From the NCBI GenBank assembly GCA_011523845.1, contig WTFV01000172.1, positions 1 to 64,000 on the forward strand: a stretch of DNA of 64,000 nucleotides, given 5' to 3'. Under the pieces are notes generated by a model. That model saw only the letters and a program-made list of their open reading frames with translations, was not told the DNA's origin and searched no databases. The stretch is from Acidobacteriota bacterium. Its GTDB lineage: Bacteria > Acidobacteriota > Vicinamibacteria > Vicinamibacterales > UBA8438. The stretch's first letter is position 1; each line of letters opens with the position of its first letter. Position numbers and translations under genes: made by a program. Below, piece by piece: positions 1 through 8,463 of this stretch.

Positions 1-1
1 T

Positions 2-2011
2 CTGACGCTGCCCTACCGGTTCTCCATTCTGCCCACAGATTCTGCGGAAGACCCCTGGCTCTCCGACGGCGTATCGCCTGTCGAACAGAGCTGGCGTGCG
101 CTGGCGCAGCGGGCCGGCGCCGCGGACGAAGACCCGGCGGCGGCGGTGCCGGCGAACGATATCGATCGGCGGCTCGCCGACCTCGTCCGGCGGCGCTGCG
201 ACCGGGTCTGGAGCGGCATAAAGGAGAAACGGTACTGGCGGCAAGTGGACGGGAAGACGGTCGGTCCCGATCTCGGAGCGATCGGGAAGGAGATCGAGGG
301 CGTCGTGCGGGAGGTCGCCGGGTTGTATCACCGGGACAGGGACGATCCCGTCATGGAAGCGCGATTGGGCGACATCGTGCTGACGGGCCGCTCGGTCCTC
401 GGCTCGGTCCTCGGGGAGCTCCTGCAGATCGCGCGCCTCGTGCCGGTCGTCGATCTTCCCGCGCAGAGCCTGGCGACGGTCAAGACCAGACTGGAGCAGA
501 TCCAGCAGGCGCGTGCTCTCTACCAGCAGTACGTACGCTACAAGATCCCTATCGACGTCGCGACCGTGGCAATGCGGGTCGCACTCGGGTCGAACCCGGT
601 CACGGCCGCGGCCTGGTTCGTGGGCGGCAAGGCGTTGACCCTCGCGGGCACGCACGTGGCGACGAAGTACGTCGACGCCCTGCTCAGGGACGCCCTCGAA
701 TCCTCGGTCGCGCTCGTCTACGCGCACGTGGCGCGCATCTACGATCCAGGGCGGGTGCCGCGGAGCGCCGACTACGTGGCGCTGGTGGCCGCGCTCGACG
801 TGCACCGCCGCATCCCCGGCGTCGACCACAATCGCAGGCTGCTGCTGGACCGTATCCTGCGCGCGCGGATCCCGGACGAGTTCGCGAAGCTGACGCTGCT
901 GCGCGCGCTCGCCGACGACGGGATTCCCGATGCCGCCGAGGCGCCGCGGGTCGACCTGCGTTCGCTGCCGCCGGCCAAGCGTCAGACGATAACGGATCGG
1001 CTCGTCGAGATCCTGCCGGCGATGCGCGGACTCGACGAGCCGGAGGCCAGTCAGGCGATCGAGGACCTGGAGAGTCGTCTGGGGCGCGGCCTGCACGTCC
1101 CGCTGGTGCGCTCCGGCAGCCGCACCGCGATACGTGTCGAGCAGGGCTTCGTGCGGCTGGCCGTGCTGGCCTGCGACTGGTGCGGGTTCGACCGCGAGCA
1201 GGCGCGGAAGGAGATCTGGGACGGCCCGTTCGCTGGCGCCGCACGCAAGGGCGCCGGCGGGGAGAACGCGGCCAGCGAGCTGCTGAAGAACGCGCTGGAC
1301 GTCGCCTTCGAGGAGGGGGTCGACGTCAGCGGCGCCGTGGGAGCGCCAGTGCGCCGCCCGATCGATCCGCCGCGGGATCTGGTGGGAGAGGAGCTGGCGG
1401 CGCCGCTCGTCGACTCGGTCATCGACCTGCTGGCGAAAGCGACGCCCGAGCAGTGGCCGCTCGAGCACGACCACATGGTGCTGCTCAACGCCTCGGTGCT
1501 GCTCGGCGCCCCGAAGCAGGTGGAAGCGCGCTGGGGCAGGTATCTGGCGGCGGCGTCGACGCGGTTGCGTGCCCGGCTGAAGCACTCGCAGGCGTCGTCC
1601 TGGCCCAGGTCCTCGGCGCCGGCGATCCTGCGGGCGAGCGGCGAACAGGAGCTCCCCTCGCCGGGAATCGTCGTTACGCCTCCGTCGGCACCCAGGCCGC
1701 TGGCGGTCTTCGAAACGGCCGGCGAGGCGCCGCCGCGGTGGGTGCTCCTTTTCGCGGATCGTGTCGTCGTGGGACGCGCGCCGGAGGGAATCGTTGCGCT
1801 GGACGACGCCGAACCCGAGGTCCATGCCCGAGAAGGCGTGCGCTTTCTGCGCCGGAAGGGCGTGCTGTCGGACGATCTCCTCGTCTGTTGCGGTGCCCGT
1901 CGCCTGACGGTTGCGGGGCCGGTGGCGGGGACTTTCGTACGCTCCTTCGGTCCCGTTCTGGAGCAGTACGGCCTCGACGCGGACGCGCTCGAAGTCGAGG
2001 AGAAAACCTGA
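2..2011 (+). CDS. Unknown protein, 5' end outside the window
   Basis: The reading frame is open from the first base of the window, and the codons before the first candidate start (GTG at 146) look protein-like, so the gene begins to the left and about 670 residues are visible. I do not recognise the family. Most of the protein is charged and helical. Bases about 557-650 encode a hydrophobic, Ala/Gly/Val-rich segment that could be a membrane or buried hairpin. The last 80 or so residues are richer in beta-type patterns and end in EVEEKT. The stop lies three bases before the start of the AAA-ATPase/nuclease gene, so the two are probably cotranscribed. Nothing visible indicates a catalytic activity. 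Confidence 0.75.
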   Translation: MTLPYRFSILPTDSAEDPWLSDGVSPVEQSWRALAQRAGAADEDPAAAVPANDIDRRLADLVRRRCDRVWSGIKEKRYWRQVDGKTVGPDLGAIGKEIEGVVREVAGLYHRDRDDPVMEARLGDIVLTGRSVLGSVLGELLQIARLVPVVDLPAQSLATVKTRLEQIQQARALYQQYVRYKIPIDVATVAMRVALGSNPVTAAAWFVGGKALTLAGTHVATKYVDALLRDALESSVALVYAHVARIYDPGRVPRSADYVALVAALDVHRRIPGVDHNRRLLLDRILRARIPDEFAKLTLLRALADDGIPDAAEAPRVDLRSLPPAKRQTITDRLVEILPAMRGLDEPEASQAIEDLESRLGRGLHVPLVRSGSRTAIRVEQGFVRLAVLACDWCGFDREQARKEIWDGPFAGAARKGAGGENAASELLKNALDVAFEEGVDVSGAVGAPVRRPIDPPRDLVGEELAAPLVDSVIDLLAKATPEQWPLEHDHMVLLNASVLLGAPKQVEARWGRYLAAASTRLRARLKHSQASSWPRSSAPAILRASGEQELPSPGIVVTPPSAPRPLAVFETAGEAPPRWVLLFADRVVVGRAPEGIVALDDAEPEVHAREGVRFLRRKGVLSDDLLVCCGARRLTVAGPVAGTFVRSFGPVLEQYGLDADALEVEEKT

Positions 2012-2014
2012 GCC

Positions 2015-3571
2015 GTGGATACGAAGACGAGACGCCGGCTGCCGATCGGGTTGCAGACCTTTCGCAGGTTGCGCGAGGAAGACTGCTACTACGTCGACAA
2101 GACCGGCTTCATCGCGCGACTGCTGGACGAGGGCAATCACTACTTCCTGTCGCGCCCGCGGCGTTTCGGCAAGAGCCTGCTGCTGGACACCCTGAAGGAA
2201 CTGTTCGAGGGCAACGAGGCATTGTTCGCCGGTTTGCACATCCACGATCGCTGGGACTGGTCGCTCCGCCATCCGGTCCTGCGCCTCGACTTCGGAGCCG
2301 GACGCTTCGGCGAACCGGGGTATGTGCATTCCAGTACGATGGCGCAACTGGCTGCCGCGGCGCAGGACGCCGGAGTCGCGGCGAGCTACGATACCGCGCC
2401 TGAACGCTTCCGCGACCTGCTTCGCGTGCTGCACGCAAGAACCGGCCGGCGCGTGGTGGTCCTGGTCGACGAATACGACAAGCCGCTTCTGGATGCTCTC
2501 GACACACCCGATGTCGCGCGCGCCAATCGTGACTACCTGCTGGGCCTGTACTCGATGATCAAGTCCAGCGACGCCGACGTCCGCTTCACCTTGCTCGCCG
2601 GAGTCAGCAAGTTCTCGATGGCGAGCGTGTTCTCCGGCCTCAACAACCTCACCGACATCACCCTCGACCCACGCTACTCGGCCATTTGCGGCTACACCGA
2701 GACGGATCTCGACACGGTATTCGGTCCCGAGCTTCCGGGGTTGGACCGGCGGCGAATCCGGAACTGGTACAACGGCTACAACTGGCGTGGTGACGAGCAG
2801 GTGTACAACCCGTTCGACATCCTGCTGCTGTTCGACAAGCGCGAGTTCGGCTGCTATTGGTTCGAGAGCGCCACGCCGACGTTTCTCGTGGAGACGCTCT
2901 TCCGGCGCCGGGTCAGTACGCTGTCGCTGGACGGGATGCCGACGAGCAGCGCGCTACTCTCCTCGTTCGAGGTGGGCGCCATCGCCACCGAGGCGCTCCT
3001 GTTCCAGACCGGCTACCTGACGATCAAGGACGTGCGGGATCGGGGCGGCGTCCTGCGCTACCGCCTGGGATACCCGAACCGGGAGGTCCGGCAGAGCCTG
3101 AACGAGTGCCTGCTGCGGCGTCTCGTGCAGGACTCGACGCGCCAGACCGCCAACAGCGACCGGTTGTACGACCTGCTGGAAGCCGACGATTTCGGCGGGA
3201 TGGAGGCGCTGTTCCAGGCATTCTTCGCCGGCATCCCTTACGAGTGGTACACGAACAACGCCATCGCCGGCTACGAGGGCTACTACGCCAGCGTCTTCTA
3301 CTCGTACTTCGCGGCGACGGGTTTCGACGTCACGGTTGAGGATTCGAGCAACCGCGGGCGCGCCGACATGGCCGTGCGGTTCGGCGGCGCCGTCTACCTG
3401 TTCGAGTTCAAGGTGGTGGAGCAGGCGACCGAGGGTGCCGCGCTGGACCAGCTCAAGGCGCGGAGCTACGCGGACAAGTACCGCGCCTCCGGCGAACCCA
3501 TCCATCTGATTGGAGTGGAGTTCAGCCGGGAGACGCGCAACGTGACCGCGTTCGAGGTGGAGCGGGCCTGA
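2015..3571 (+). CDS. AAA-ATPase-like protein with C-terminal PD-(D/E)XK nuclease domain (PF09820/DUF1703 type)
   Basis: This 518-residue protein has the architecture of the AAA-ATPase_like plus PD-(D/E)XK (DUF1703) family, which is widespread, often multi-copy and of unproven function; mobile-element or defence roles have been suggested. A P-loop variant RPRRFGKS sits at residues 47-54 and a Walker B strand VVVLVDEYD at 147-155. Near the C-terminus, SNRGRADMAV (Asp about 450) followed by LFEFKVV (about 462-468) is the nuclease D...ExK signature. The start is GTG, three bases after the upstream stop. Two decayed copies of the same gene lie downstream at 4250-4442 and 6600-7116, so this is the surviving member of a local family. 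Confidence 0.9.
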   Translation: MDTKTRRRLPIGLQTFRRLREEDCYYVDKTGFIARLLDEGNHYFLSRPRRFGKSLLLDTLKELFEGNEALFAGLHIHDRWDWSLRHPVLRLDFGAGRFGEPGYVHSSTMAQLAAAAQDAGVAASYDTAPERFRDLLRVLHARTGRRVVVLVDEYDKPLLDALDTPDVARANRDYLLGLYSMIKSSDADVRFTLLAGVSKFSMASVFSGLNNLTDITLDPRYSAICGYTETDLDTVFGPELPGLDRRRIRNWYNGYNWRGDEQVYNPFDILLLFDKREFGCYWFESATPTFLVETLFRRRVSTLSLDGMPTSSALLSSFEVGAIATEALLFQTGYLTIKDVRDRGGVLRYRLGYPNREVRQSLNECLLRRLVQDSTRQTANSDRLYDLLEADDFGGMEALFQAFFAGIPYEWYTNNAIAGYEGYYASVFYSYFAATGFDVTVEDSSNRGRADMAVRFGGAVYLFEFKVVEQATEGAALDQLKARSYADKYRASGEPIHLIGVEFSRETRNVTAFEVERA

Positions 3572-3908
3572 GCCGTTCTCCGCCGGATGTGCAAGGCGCC
3601 GGCCTGATTCCGCCGGACTGTCGCCTGAACGGTTGCGGACACGAATCCTGTTCGTCGCGCACCTTGCCGGGCGACGAGCGCGTGAAGATGCCGCGGGCCG
3701 CGTCCGGGCGCGTGCTGCGGCGGCCACGCGCGACCAATGAGACGCAACCGTGTTCGGCTCCCTGCGCGTTCGTCCGCAGGCCCATCCCGTCAGGCGCTCC
3801 GCATCCTGTACAGTGGGAGGTGATGGAGTCGACGGCGTCGCCGCTGGGATGTGTCGCGGGCGCGGTCGAGAACGGAAACAGGACCGGACAGGTCAAGGAA
3901 GCACTGAC
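3572..3908. other. Gap with no recognised gene
   Basis: No recognisable protein or RNA. A 29-codon ORF at 3823-3912 starts just after a GGAGG-like sequence and its TGA overlaps the GTG of the next ORF (GTGA). It could be a leader peptide coupled to that gene, but nothing else supports it. Confidence 0.4.
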
Positions 3909-4253
3909 GTGAGCGACGATGCGAAGATGATCGTTGTTGTCGGGGCCATCGTGAGCGCCATCTTCGGCTCGGCCTGGATCGTGAGCAACGTCATGATCCG
4001 GCTCACGGAGGTGGTGCGGGCGGATCTGCAGGATCTGCGCGACAGCCTGGAGCGGGCTGCCTGCGGCGAGCTCGCGCGGCACGGAAGCGTCGCGGTTGAG
4101 TTTCGTGTCGACAATCGCAGACACCCCGCGGCGTTGATGGCTGGCGGTTTCGAAGTGGCCGGCCAGCCGGGCCGCGATGGGTGCTCGGGAGGACGCCTGA
4201 GCCGTGGACACGACGTCCCAACTCCGAGCGCGCACTATGCTGATCCGCGGTGA
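3909..4253 (+). CDS. Small single-pass membrane protein, probably truncated
   Basis: The GTG start is preceded by AAGGAAG at a good distance, which decides the start. The first 45 residues look real: a short charged N-terminus, one transmembrane helix of about 22 residues (rich in Val, Ile, Ala and Gly), then an amphipathic helix (RADLQDLRDSLERA). This layout resembles the coiled-coil membrane protein at 52136-52597. After about residue 50 the sequence loses its helical pattern and runs on to a stop within the start of the neighbouring pseudogene, so the original C-terminus has probably been lost. Function unknown. Confidence 0.4.
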   Translation: MSDDAKMIVVVGAIVSAIFGSAWIVSNVMIRLTEVVRADLQDLRDSLERAACGELARHGSVAVEFRVDNRRHPAALMAGGFEVAGQPGRDGCSGGRLSRGHDVPTPSAHYADPR

Positions 4254-4442
4254 TGACCAGACGCCGGTTGCCCATAGACGAGCGCTGACCTTCTCTCCTC
4301 GTTCGACGTCGACGCCATCGCCATCGAGGAGCGGGGCTACGCGGACAAGTACCGTGCGTCCGGCGAGCGCATCCACCTGATCGGCGTGGAGTTCAGCCGG
4401 GAGACGCGCGACGTGACGGCGTTCGCGGTGGAGCGGGCCTGA
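4250..4442 (+). pseudogene. Deletion remnant of the AAA-ATPase/PD-(D/E)XK gene
   Basis: Three short pieces of the gene at 2015-3571 are joined here. The first is the N-terminus (RRRLPI after the start codon), which stops at a TGA at 4286. The second is a central piece (LSSFDVDAIA). The third is the C-terminus from YADKYRASGE to the final VERA and stop. The reading frame changes between the first and second pieces, and about 170 codons are missing between the second and third. The bases before it (gagccgtgga) also match those before the intact copy. This is a non-functional paralogue created by two internal deletions. Confidence 0.85.
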
Positions 4443-4557
4443 GGCGGCGCGTCGGTTGCCCGCCCCACTGGGTACTACCTGGAGCGCCACGCCGTCCCGC
4501 GCATCGGTACCGTCCCAGGGGCGCCGCAACCGCCACCAGCGAAGGGATGGCGGGCGG

Positions 4558-4737
4558 TCAGCGGTCGAGCGCCACCGGACGTACGGGGGCCTGCTGATGC
4601 TCGCGGCGACTCTCGCCTTGCTGCTCCCGCTCGGCGGGATCCAACTCGGCCAGCACCCTGGCCGTGTTCGCCTTGACCTCGGCCTGGGTCTTCGCCGGCA
4701 GGCGCTCGAACAACTCTCGCCAAGGCCGGTGCTTCAT
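4558..4737 (-). CDS. Truncated HigA-type antitoxin
   Basis: The ATG at 4737 overlaps the stop of the upstream toxin gene as ATGA, the usual coupling of RelE/HigB-like toxin genes to their antitoxins. The first 40 residues (MKHRPWRELFERLPAKT, then an Ala/Glu-rich helix) match the N-terminal region of the HTH antitoxins that follow Gp49-like toxins. The helix-turn-helix expected next is absent: the frame turns into a short Arg/Gln-rich tail and stops after 59 residues. I infer a 3' truncation, leaving a protein that may not bind DNA. Confidence 0.55.
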   Translation of the reverse strand: MKHRPWRELFERLPAKTQAEVKANTARVLAELDPAEREQQGESRREHQQAPVRPVALDR

Positions 4738-5156
4738 CGTTCCCATCCTCTTTGCGGCTCCAGCAAACCCTCCCGCCGGAGCTGCTGAACGTACTGATCA
4801 TAGATCGCATCGGCTCGCCGCACGTACTCCCGGTAGAACCGCTCCTGCTCCATCTTGCGCCCGCCGATCAGCAGGATCGCGGTGCGGCGAGGATCGAACG
4901 CATAGAGGATGCGGATCGGGCGTCCGCCGCTCTGGATTCGCAGTTCGCGCATGTGCGCGTGCCTTGAACTCTTCACCTGCGACGAGTGGGGGCTCCCCAG
5001 CGCCGTACCGCGCGCGACCAGCAGATCCACCACCTTGGCGGCATCACCCTGCTCACGGAGCGTCAGTCCGTTCCACCACGCCTCGAACTCGTCCGTGTAC
5101 TCAACATCGTGGAACACTGACGATCTCGGTTTCGTACGGCGGCGGCTGCGAGACAC
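4734..5156 (-). CDS. RelE/ParE superfamily toxin (Gp49-like, HigB type)
   Basis: A toxin of the phage Gp49-like (PF05973) family; members are usually mRNA interferases. The core reads VEYTDEFEAWWNGL, then MRELRIQSGG, RPIRILYAFDP and RTAILLIGGRK, which is the order and spacing of that family (conserved Leu-Arg-Ile and Arg-Ile-Leu-Tyr strands, then a Gly-Lys turn). The GTG at 5117 (VFHDVEY) is a more family-like start than 5156 and would remove an Arg-rich 13-residue extension. The 3' end overlaps the truncated antitoxin, so an apparently complete toxin sits beside a damaged antitoxin, the reverse of the other broken loci in this window. Confidence 0.8.
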   Translation of the reverse strand: MSRSRRRTKPRSSVFHDVEYTDEFEAWWNGLTLREQGDAAKVVDLLVARGTALGSPHSSQVKSSRHAHMRELRIQSGGRPIRILYAFDPRRTAILLIGGRKMEQERFYREYVRRADAIYDQYVQQLRREGLLEPQRGWER

Positions 5157-5398
5157 ACGAGTTCACGCTTGTCATCTCGGCGTCGTTCATCGAATCGTCG
5201 CCGGTGCAACTCTCGACCGTGCTCACGCACGAGGCGAACGACGACCCTTGCGAAGCTTGGCTGACGCAGGCGTACACCTTCGACCTCTTGATCATCAAGA
5301 GGCGATACCGGGAGACCTTCGGACCGGGCGCCGGGACGGTTGTGCTGCAACTCGACGGCGTTCCCGACGGCCATCTGGTCTACGAGTTCGGCGCGTAG
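5117..5398 (+). pseudogene. C-terminal fragment of a secreted or lipoprotein domain
   Basis: From about 5117 the frame becomes protein-like (SVSYGGGCETHEF, then FDLLIIKRRY and VVLQLDGVPDG) and ends at a TAG at 5396. The Gly-Gly-Cys strand and the later single Cys resemble the C-terminal domain of small bacterial lipoproteins. Signal peptide and N-terminus are missing: upstream of 5117 the frame runs antisense through the toxin gene. It overlaps the alternative start of that toxin on the other strand. I read it as a 5'-deleted gene remnant; the family assignment is from memory and weak. Confidence 0.45.
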
Positions 5399-5830
5399 GC
5401 GCCAAGACGACGACGCCGTGCTCCAGATCGTCGGCAGGGCACCGCCCCGCCGCCCGCCGTCTGTGACCGCGCGCCGCGTCTCGCGGCGTGGAACGCCCGG
5501 CGGGCATCATCGGTCCCCGTCGAAGTTCCGAAGCGGAGCACGCGCACCTTCTCGTTCGCAAAGGAATCGGCCAAGACTCCGGGGCGATCGCGCTGCCGCG
5601 GACGCCACGCGCGTGCGCATTGCCGCCTCGGCCTGAGCAACCGACCTGGTAGACAGCGGTCCCCACGGCGGCGATTGCCGCTGTCGCCGCCCAGGCTATC
5701 CCCGGGCTCAGCTTCGCGGACTCGTCGCTGTCGGTCCGCGTCATCGTGATGCTCTCGCCCGTCTACCTGGCGGTCGCCGGGGCGGGAGACGTACAGGACT
5801 CCGTCGGCAGCGGTGTCGTCCAGCTAAATC
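5399..5830. other. Gap, no recognised gene
   Basis: I see no convincing coding frame, repeat or RNA. Given the fragments on both sides, it is probably decayed coding sequence. Confidence 0.4.
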
Positions 5831-6019
5831 GTGCCGATGTTCATCGACGACCTCGAGGCGGGCCGCCGCCACGAGGCGTCGCTGCTGTTGCTTGACACCT
5901 TCTTCAGCCTCGTTGAGACACCGCCTGTGCTCGAGGCGGAAATCCGCGGGGCGACCGTCGATGGAGTGACGCGGCTACTGACCGAGCTGTACGGCTCCCA
6001 GCGTCCGCGGAACACGCAG
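5831..6019 (+). pseudogene. Unidentified gene fragment
   Basis: About 60 codons from the GTG at 5831 read as a plausible acidic helical protein (MFIDDLEAGRRHEASLLLL and DGVTRLLTELYG). The same frame then degenerates into a Pro/Arg-rich sequence typical of non-coding GC-rich DNA. No ribosome binding site is evident. I do not recognise the family, and it may be the start of a gene cut off at about 6010. Confidence 0.25.
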
Positions 6020-6300
6020 GTAGCAGGGTACTGCTTCCCGTCGCGTGGGCCGCGTCCCTGCCGCTCCGGCGGGCTGTCGCACGGGCGTGGTCAGGGCTGC
6101 CTTCTTTCGCGGTACGCTTCTCGTAGCGCACCTCTCCTGATGGCGAGAACGGCGGCCACCGCTGCTGCGGGGCCGATGCCTGTTTCTGGAGCGGCTCTCG
6201 ATAGTCGGTGGTCCCGACCGCTTGGCGGATTCGGTCGGCGGCCGATGATAGGCGCTTGTGGCCGGATCCGCGGGAGATCTCGCCCCCCGTCTCGAACAGG

Positions 6301-6601
6301 CCGGCGTCCGCGTCGCGATGAGGCCGCCCGTCCTGGCCCAGTCCTGGCCCGCAGCCGACCAACTGCCGAAGTTGAAGTCCGAAGAGCCGCCGACGTAGCA
6401 GGCGTCGCCCACGAAGCGTTCGCCCGCCGGCACCTCGAAGCCGATCTCGTAGCCCGTCCGGAGGGCGGACCCCGACCCGCAGTGGACGAACCCGAAGCCG
6501 CTGGCGACTGATTGCACGCCAGCGTCGCGGATGGTCACCTCTACCTCGTCAGGAGAGCCGCGCACGATGCCGGGAGAGACGACGAGATCTGCCGGGGCTA
6601 A
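6301..6601 (-). pseudogene. Fragment of a secreted CARDB-like beta-sandwich protein
   Basis: About 95 codons on the minus strand read as a clear extracellular beta domain: ADLVVSPGIV, VEVTIRDAG, GYEIGFEVPAGERF and SSDFNFGSW, with two Cys residues that could pair. The opening DLVV...V.I.N/D-x-G pattern is typical of CARDB-like adhesion or carrier domains. There is no signal peptide and no proper start; the 5' side runs directly into the AAA-ATPase remnant at 6600 and the 3' side becomes Arg-rich noise. This is an isolated domain left by rearrangement. Confidence 0.5.
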
Positions 6602-7116
6602 ACTAAACCGGGAGCGGGTCCGGGACTGGTCCAACGGCTACAACTGGCTGGGGGCCGAGGAGGTCTAGAACCCGTTCGACATCCTGCTGCTGTTCCGCCG
6701 ACGCACGTTCGCGGCTCACTGGTTCGCGAGCGCCACGCCGACGTTTCTCGTGGAGACGCTTTTCCGGCGCCGGGTCAGTACGCTGTCGCTGGACGGGATG
6801 CCGACGAGCAGCGAGCTGCTCTCCTCGTTCGACGTCGACGCCATCGCCACCGAGGCGCTGCTGTTCCAGACCGGCTACCTGACGATCAAGGACATGCGGG
6901 ATCGGGGAGGCGTCCGCCGCTATCGCCTGGGATACCCGAACCGGGAGGTCCGGCAGAGCCTGAACGAGAGCCTGCTGCGGTGCCTCGTGCAGGATGCGAC
7001 GGAGCAGACGGCCAACAGCGACCGCCTGTACGATCTGCTGGAGGCCGACGACTTCGCGGGGCTGGAGACGCTGTTCCGCGCCTTCTTCGCGAACATTCCC
7101 GCTCGGCAAGCGGAAC
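6600..7116 (+). pseudogene. Second decayed copy of the AAA-ATPase/PD-(D/E)XK gene, middle part only
   Basis: This segment aligns without gaps to residues of about 248 to 407 of the intact protein at 2015-3571 (NGYNW, NPFDILLLF, the block around FRRRVSTLSLDGMP, GYPNREVRQSLNE and LYDLLEADDF). It contains an in-frame TAG at about 6665, and the N-terminal P-loop region and the C-terminal nuclease are both missing. The right edge falls at the equivalent of GIPYEW. Substitutions are scattered, so the copy diverged before or after a non-recent duplication. It cannot make a working protein. Confidence 0.9.
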
Positions 7117-7279
7117 GAGGTCGTGCGACACATGCCGGGTGCTGCCTCATCGGGAGGTGGTTGCGGCGATCACGACGGTGCGAGCGTCGAACGCGTCCGA
7201 GTCCGTCAAGCCGCAGGTGGGTGATATGATTCCGGAAGTGGAGTGTGCGCGGTGAGCCAGTGACCGTTTGGAGAACTGA

Positions 7280-8155
7280 GTGTCGAAGTACGACTCGTTC
7301 TGGAAGACCACGATCTCCCATCCGTCGTTCCGATCCGCCGTTGGCACGGCGGCGAAAGGGGCCACAGACCGTGTCGCCGTGGACGGCATCAGGCAATGCA
7401 GCCCCCAGAAAAAGAACGGTACGGCATCGTGCGGGTGCGTCACGGCGGGATTGTACGCGTTTCCAAGGGTGACCTTGCGGCCCCGGCCGCAAGTCTTGCC
7501 AAGGTACTCGCGAACGACGGAATGCTCGCCGCTTGGCCGACCGTCGTGTTCCGCCTCACGATGGACAGGGCCGGTGACTGGCTGACTGTGCAAGCGGAAG
7601 AAGACGCCGCAAAGACTCCGGGAGTGTTCATGCCTACAACGGTCGGCGCGAAGCCAGAACCAGCGAGCGAGCAGCCCACCGAGGGACCACACCCGAATGC
7701 CGCACGCGTGAAGGCGGGAATGACCGACTGCCTCGACGAGTTGCAGCAGCGGTCCGCTGCATCAGTTCAGAAACTGGCCGAAAACCAAGGGCTTGGTGCC
7801 GGAAACGTCCGGCGTCTACACCATCTGGGATCGGACCGGCCAGTTTCTGTACGCTGGACGATCCGACAGCCTTCGTACGCGCCTCAATTCGCACTCGCTC
7901 GGTAACCGAGCCAACGACCAGTTCAACGTCTACATCGCGGATCGTATCCTGTTAGTGACACTCACACCGGACCAAGTCACACGGATCGGCGCTGGGAAAC
8001 TGCGGTTCGACGAGCTGATTCGGAAGTACATCCGCACACACCTTGACTTCCGGTTTTGCCAGAGCAATGACGCAATAGCCCTCGAGGAGAGGATTCGAGC
8101 TGGACAGTGGCCTTCCGGCAAGACGCCAACCCTCAACCCTCTGTTGAGCCCATGA
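7280..8155 (+). pseudogene. GIY-YIG nuclease-domain gene, apparently frameshifted twice
   Basis: A GTG at 7280 with GGAG seven bases upstream starts a frame reading MSKYDSFWKTT. Near the C and A runs at 7390-7405 the coherent protein moves to another frame (RYGIVRVRHGGIVRV, then AARVKAGMTDCLDELQQ). At about 7780 it moves back, giving SGVYTIWDRTG, FLYAGRSDSLRTRLNSHS and ALEERIRAGQWPSGKTP. The last block is a GIY-YIG domain: GVY, then YAGRS about 13 residues later, then an Arg and a Glu further on. I infer one protein of about 290 residues split by two compensating indels. Alternatively the nuclease is translated alone from the GTG at 7796, which has AAGG five bases upstream. Confidence 0.6.
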
Positions 8156-8463
8156 CCAGACTTCCGCATCGGGCGCTGGCACCGGCGAGCGGCCGGACGG
8201 TCCGCGTCAGCCCGTCCATGGACTGCGTTGCTGGTCCCAGCACATCCTCGTTCGCAAAGGGAGGGGATAACGAGGTAGTCGGGCCGGCCGATTTCGCATG
8301 AGTCTCACATTGTCAGGTGTCACTTGCTATCGGTCCGCGCTCGAACGGCCGGGTTGTGACGCCGCCACCATCTAGATCGTCGAGAATGCCTGAAATCGCC
8401 GAGCGAGCCGTGCTCTGCCGCCCGTCGTGGGGTGGGCGCGGGCGCGCCAGGTTATCGGTGAGT
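8156..8463. other. Gap between convergent genes
   Basis: No gene or clear terminator seen. The motif ctcgttcgcaaagg at about 8248 also occurs near 5550, so part of this gap may share ancestry with the decayed region upstream. Confidence 0.35.

Noticed and set aside
5101..5298. Small minus-strand Cys/Ser-rich ORF
   Set aside because: It is opposite the more protein-like fragment at 5117-5398 and has no supporting start signal.
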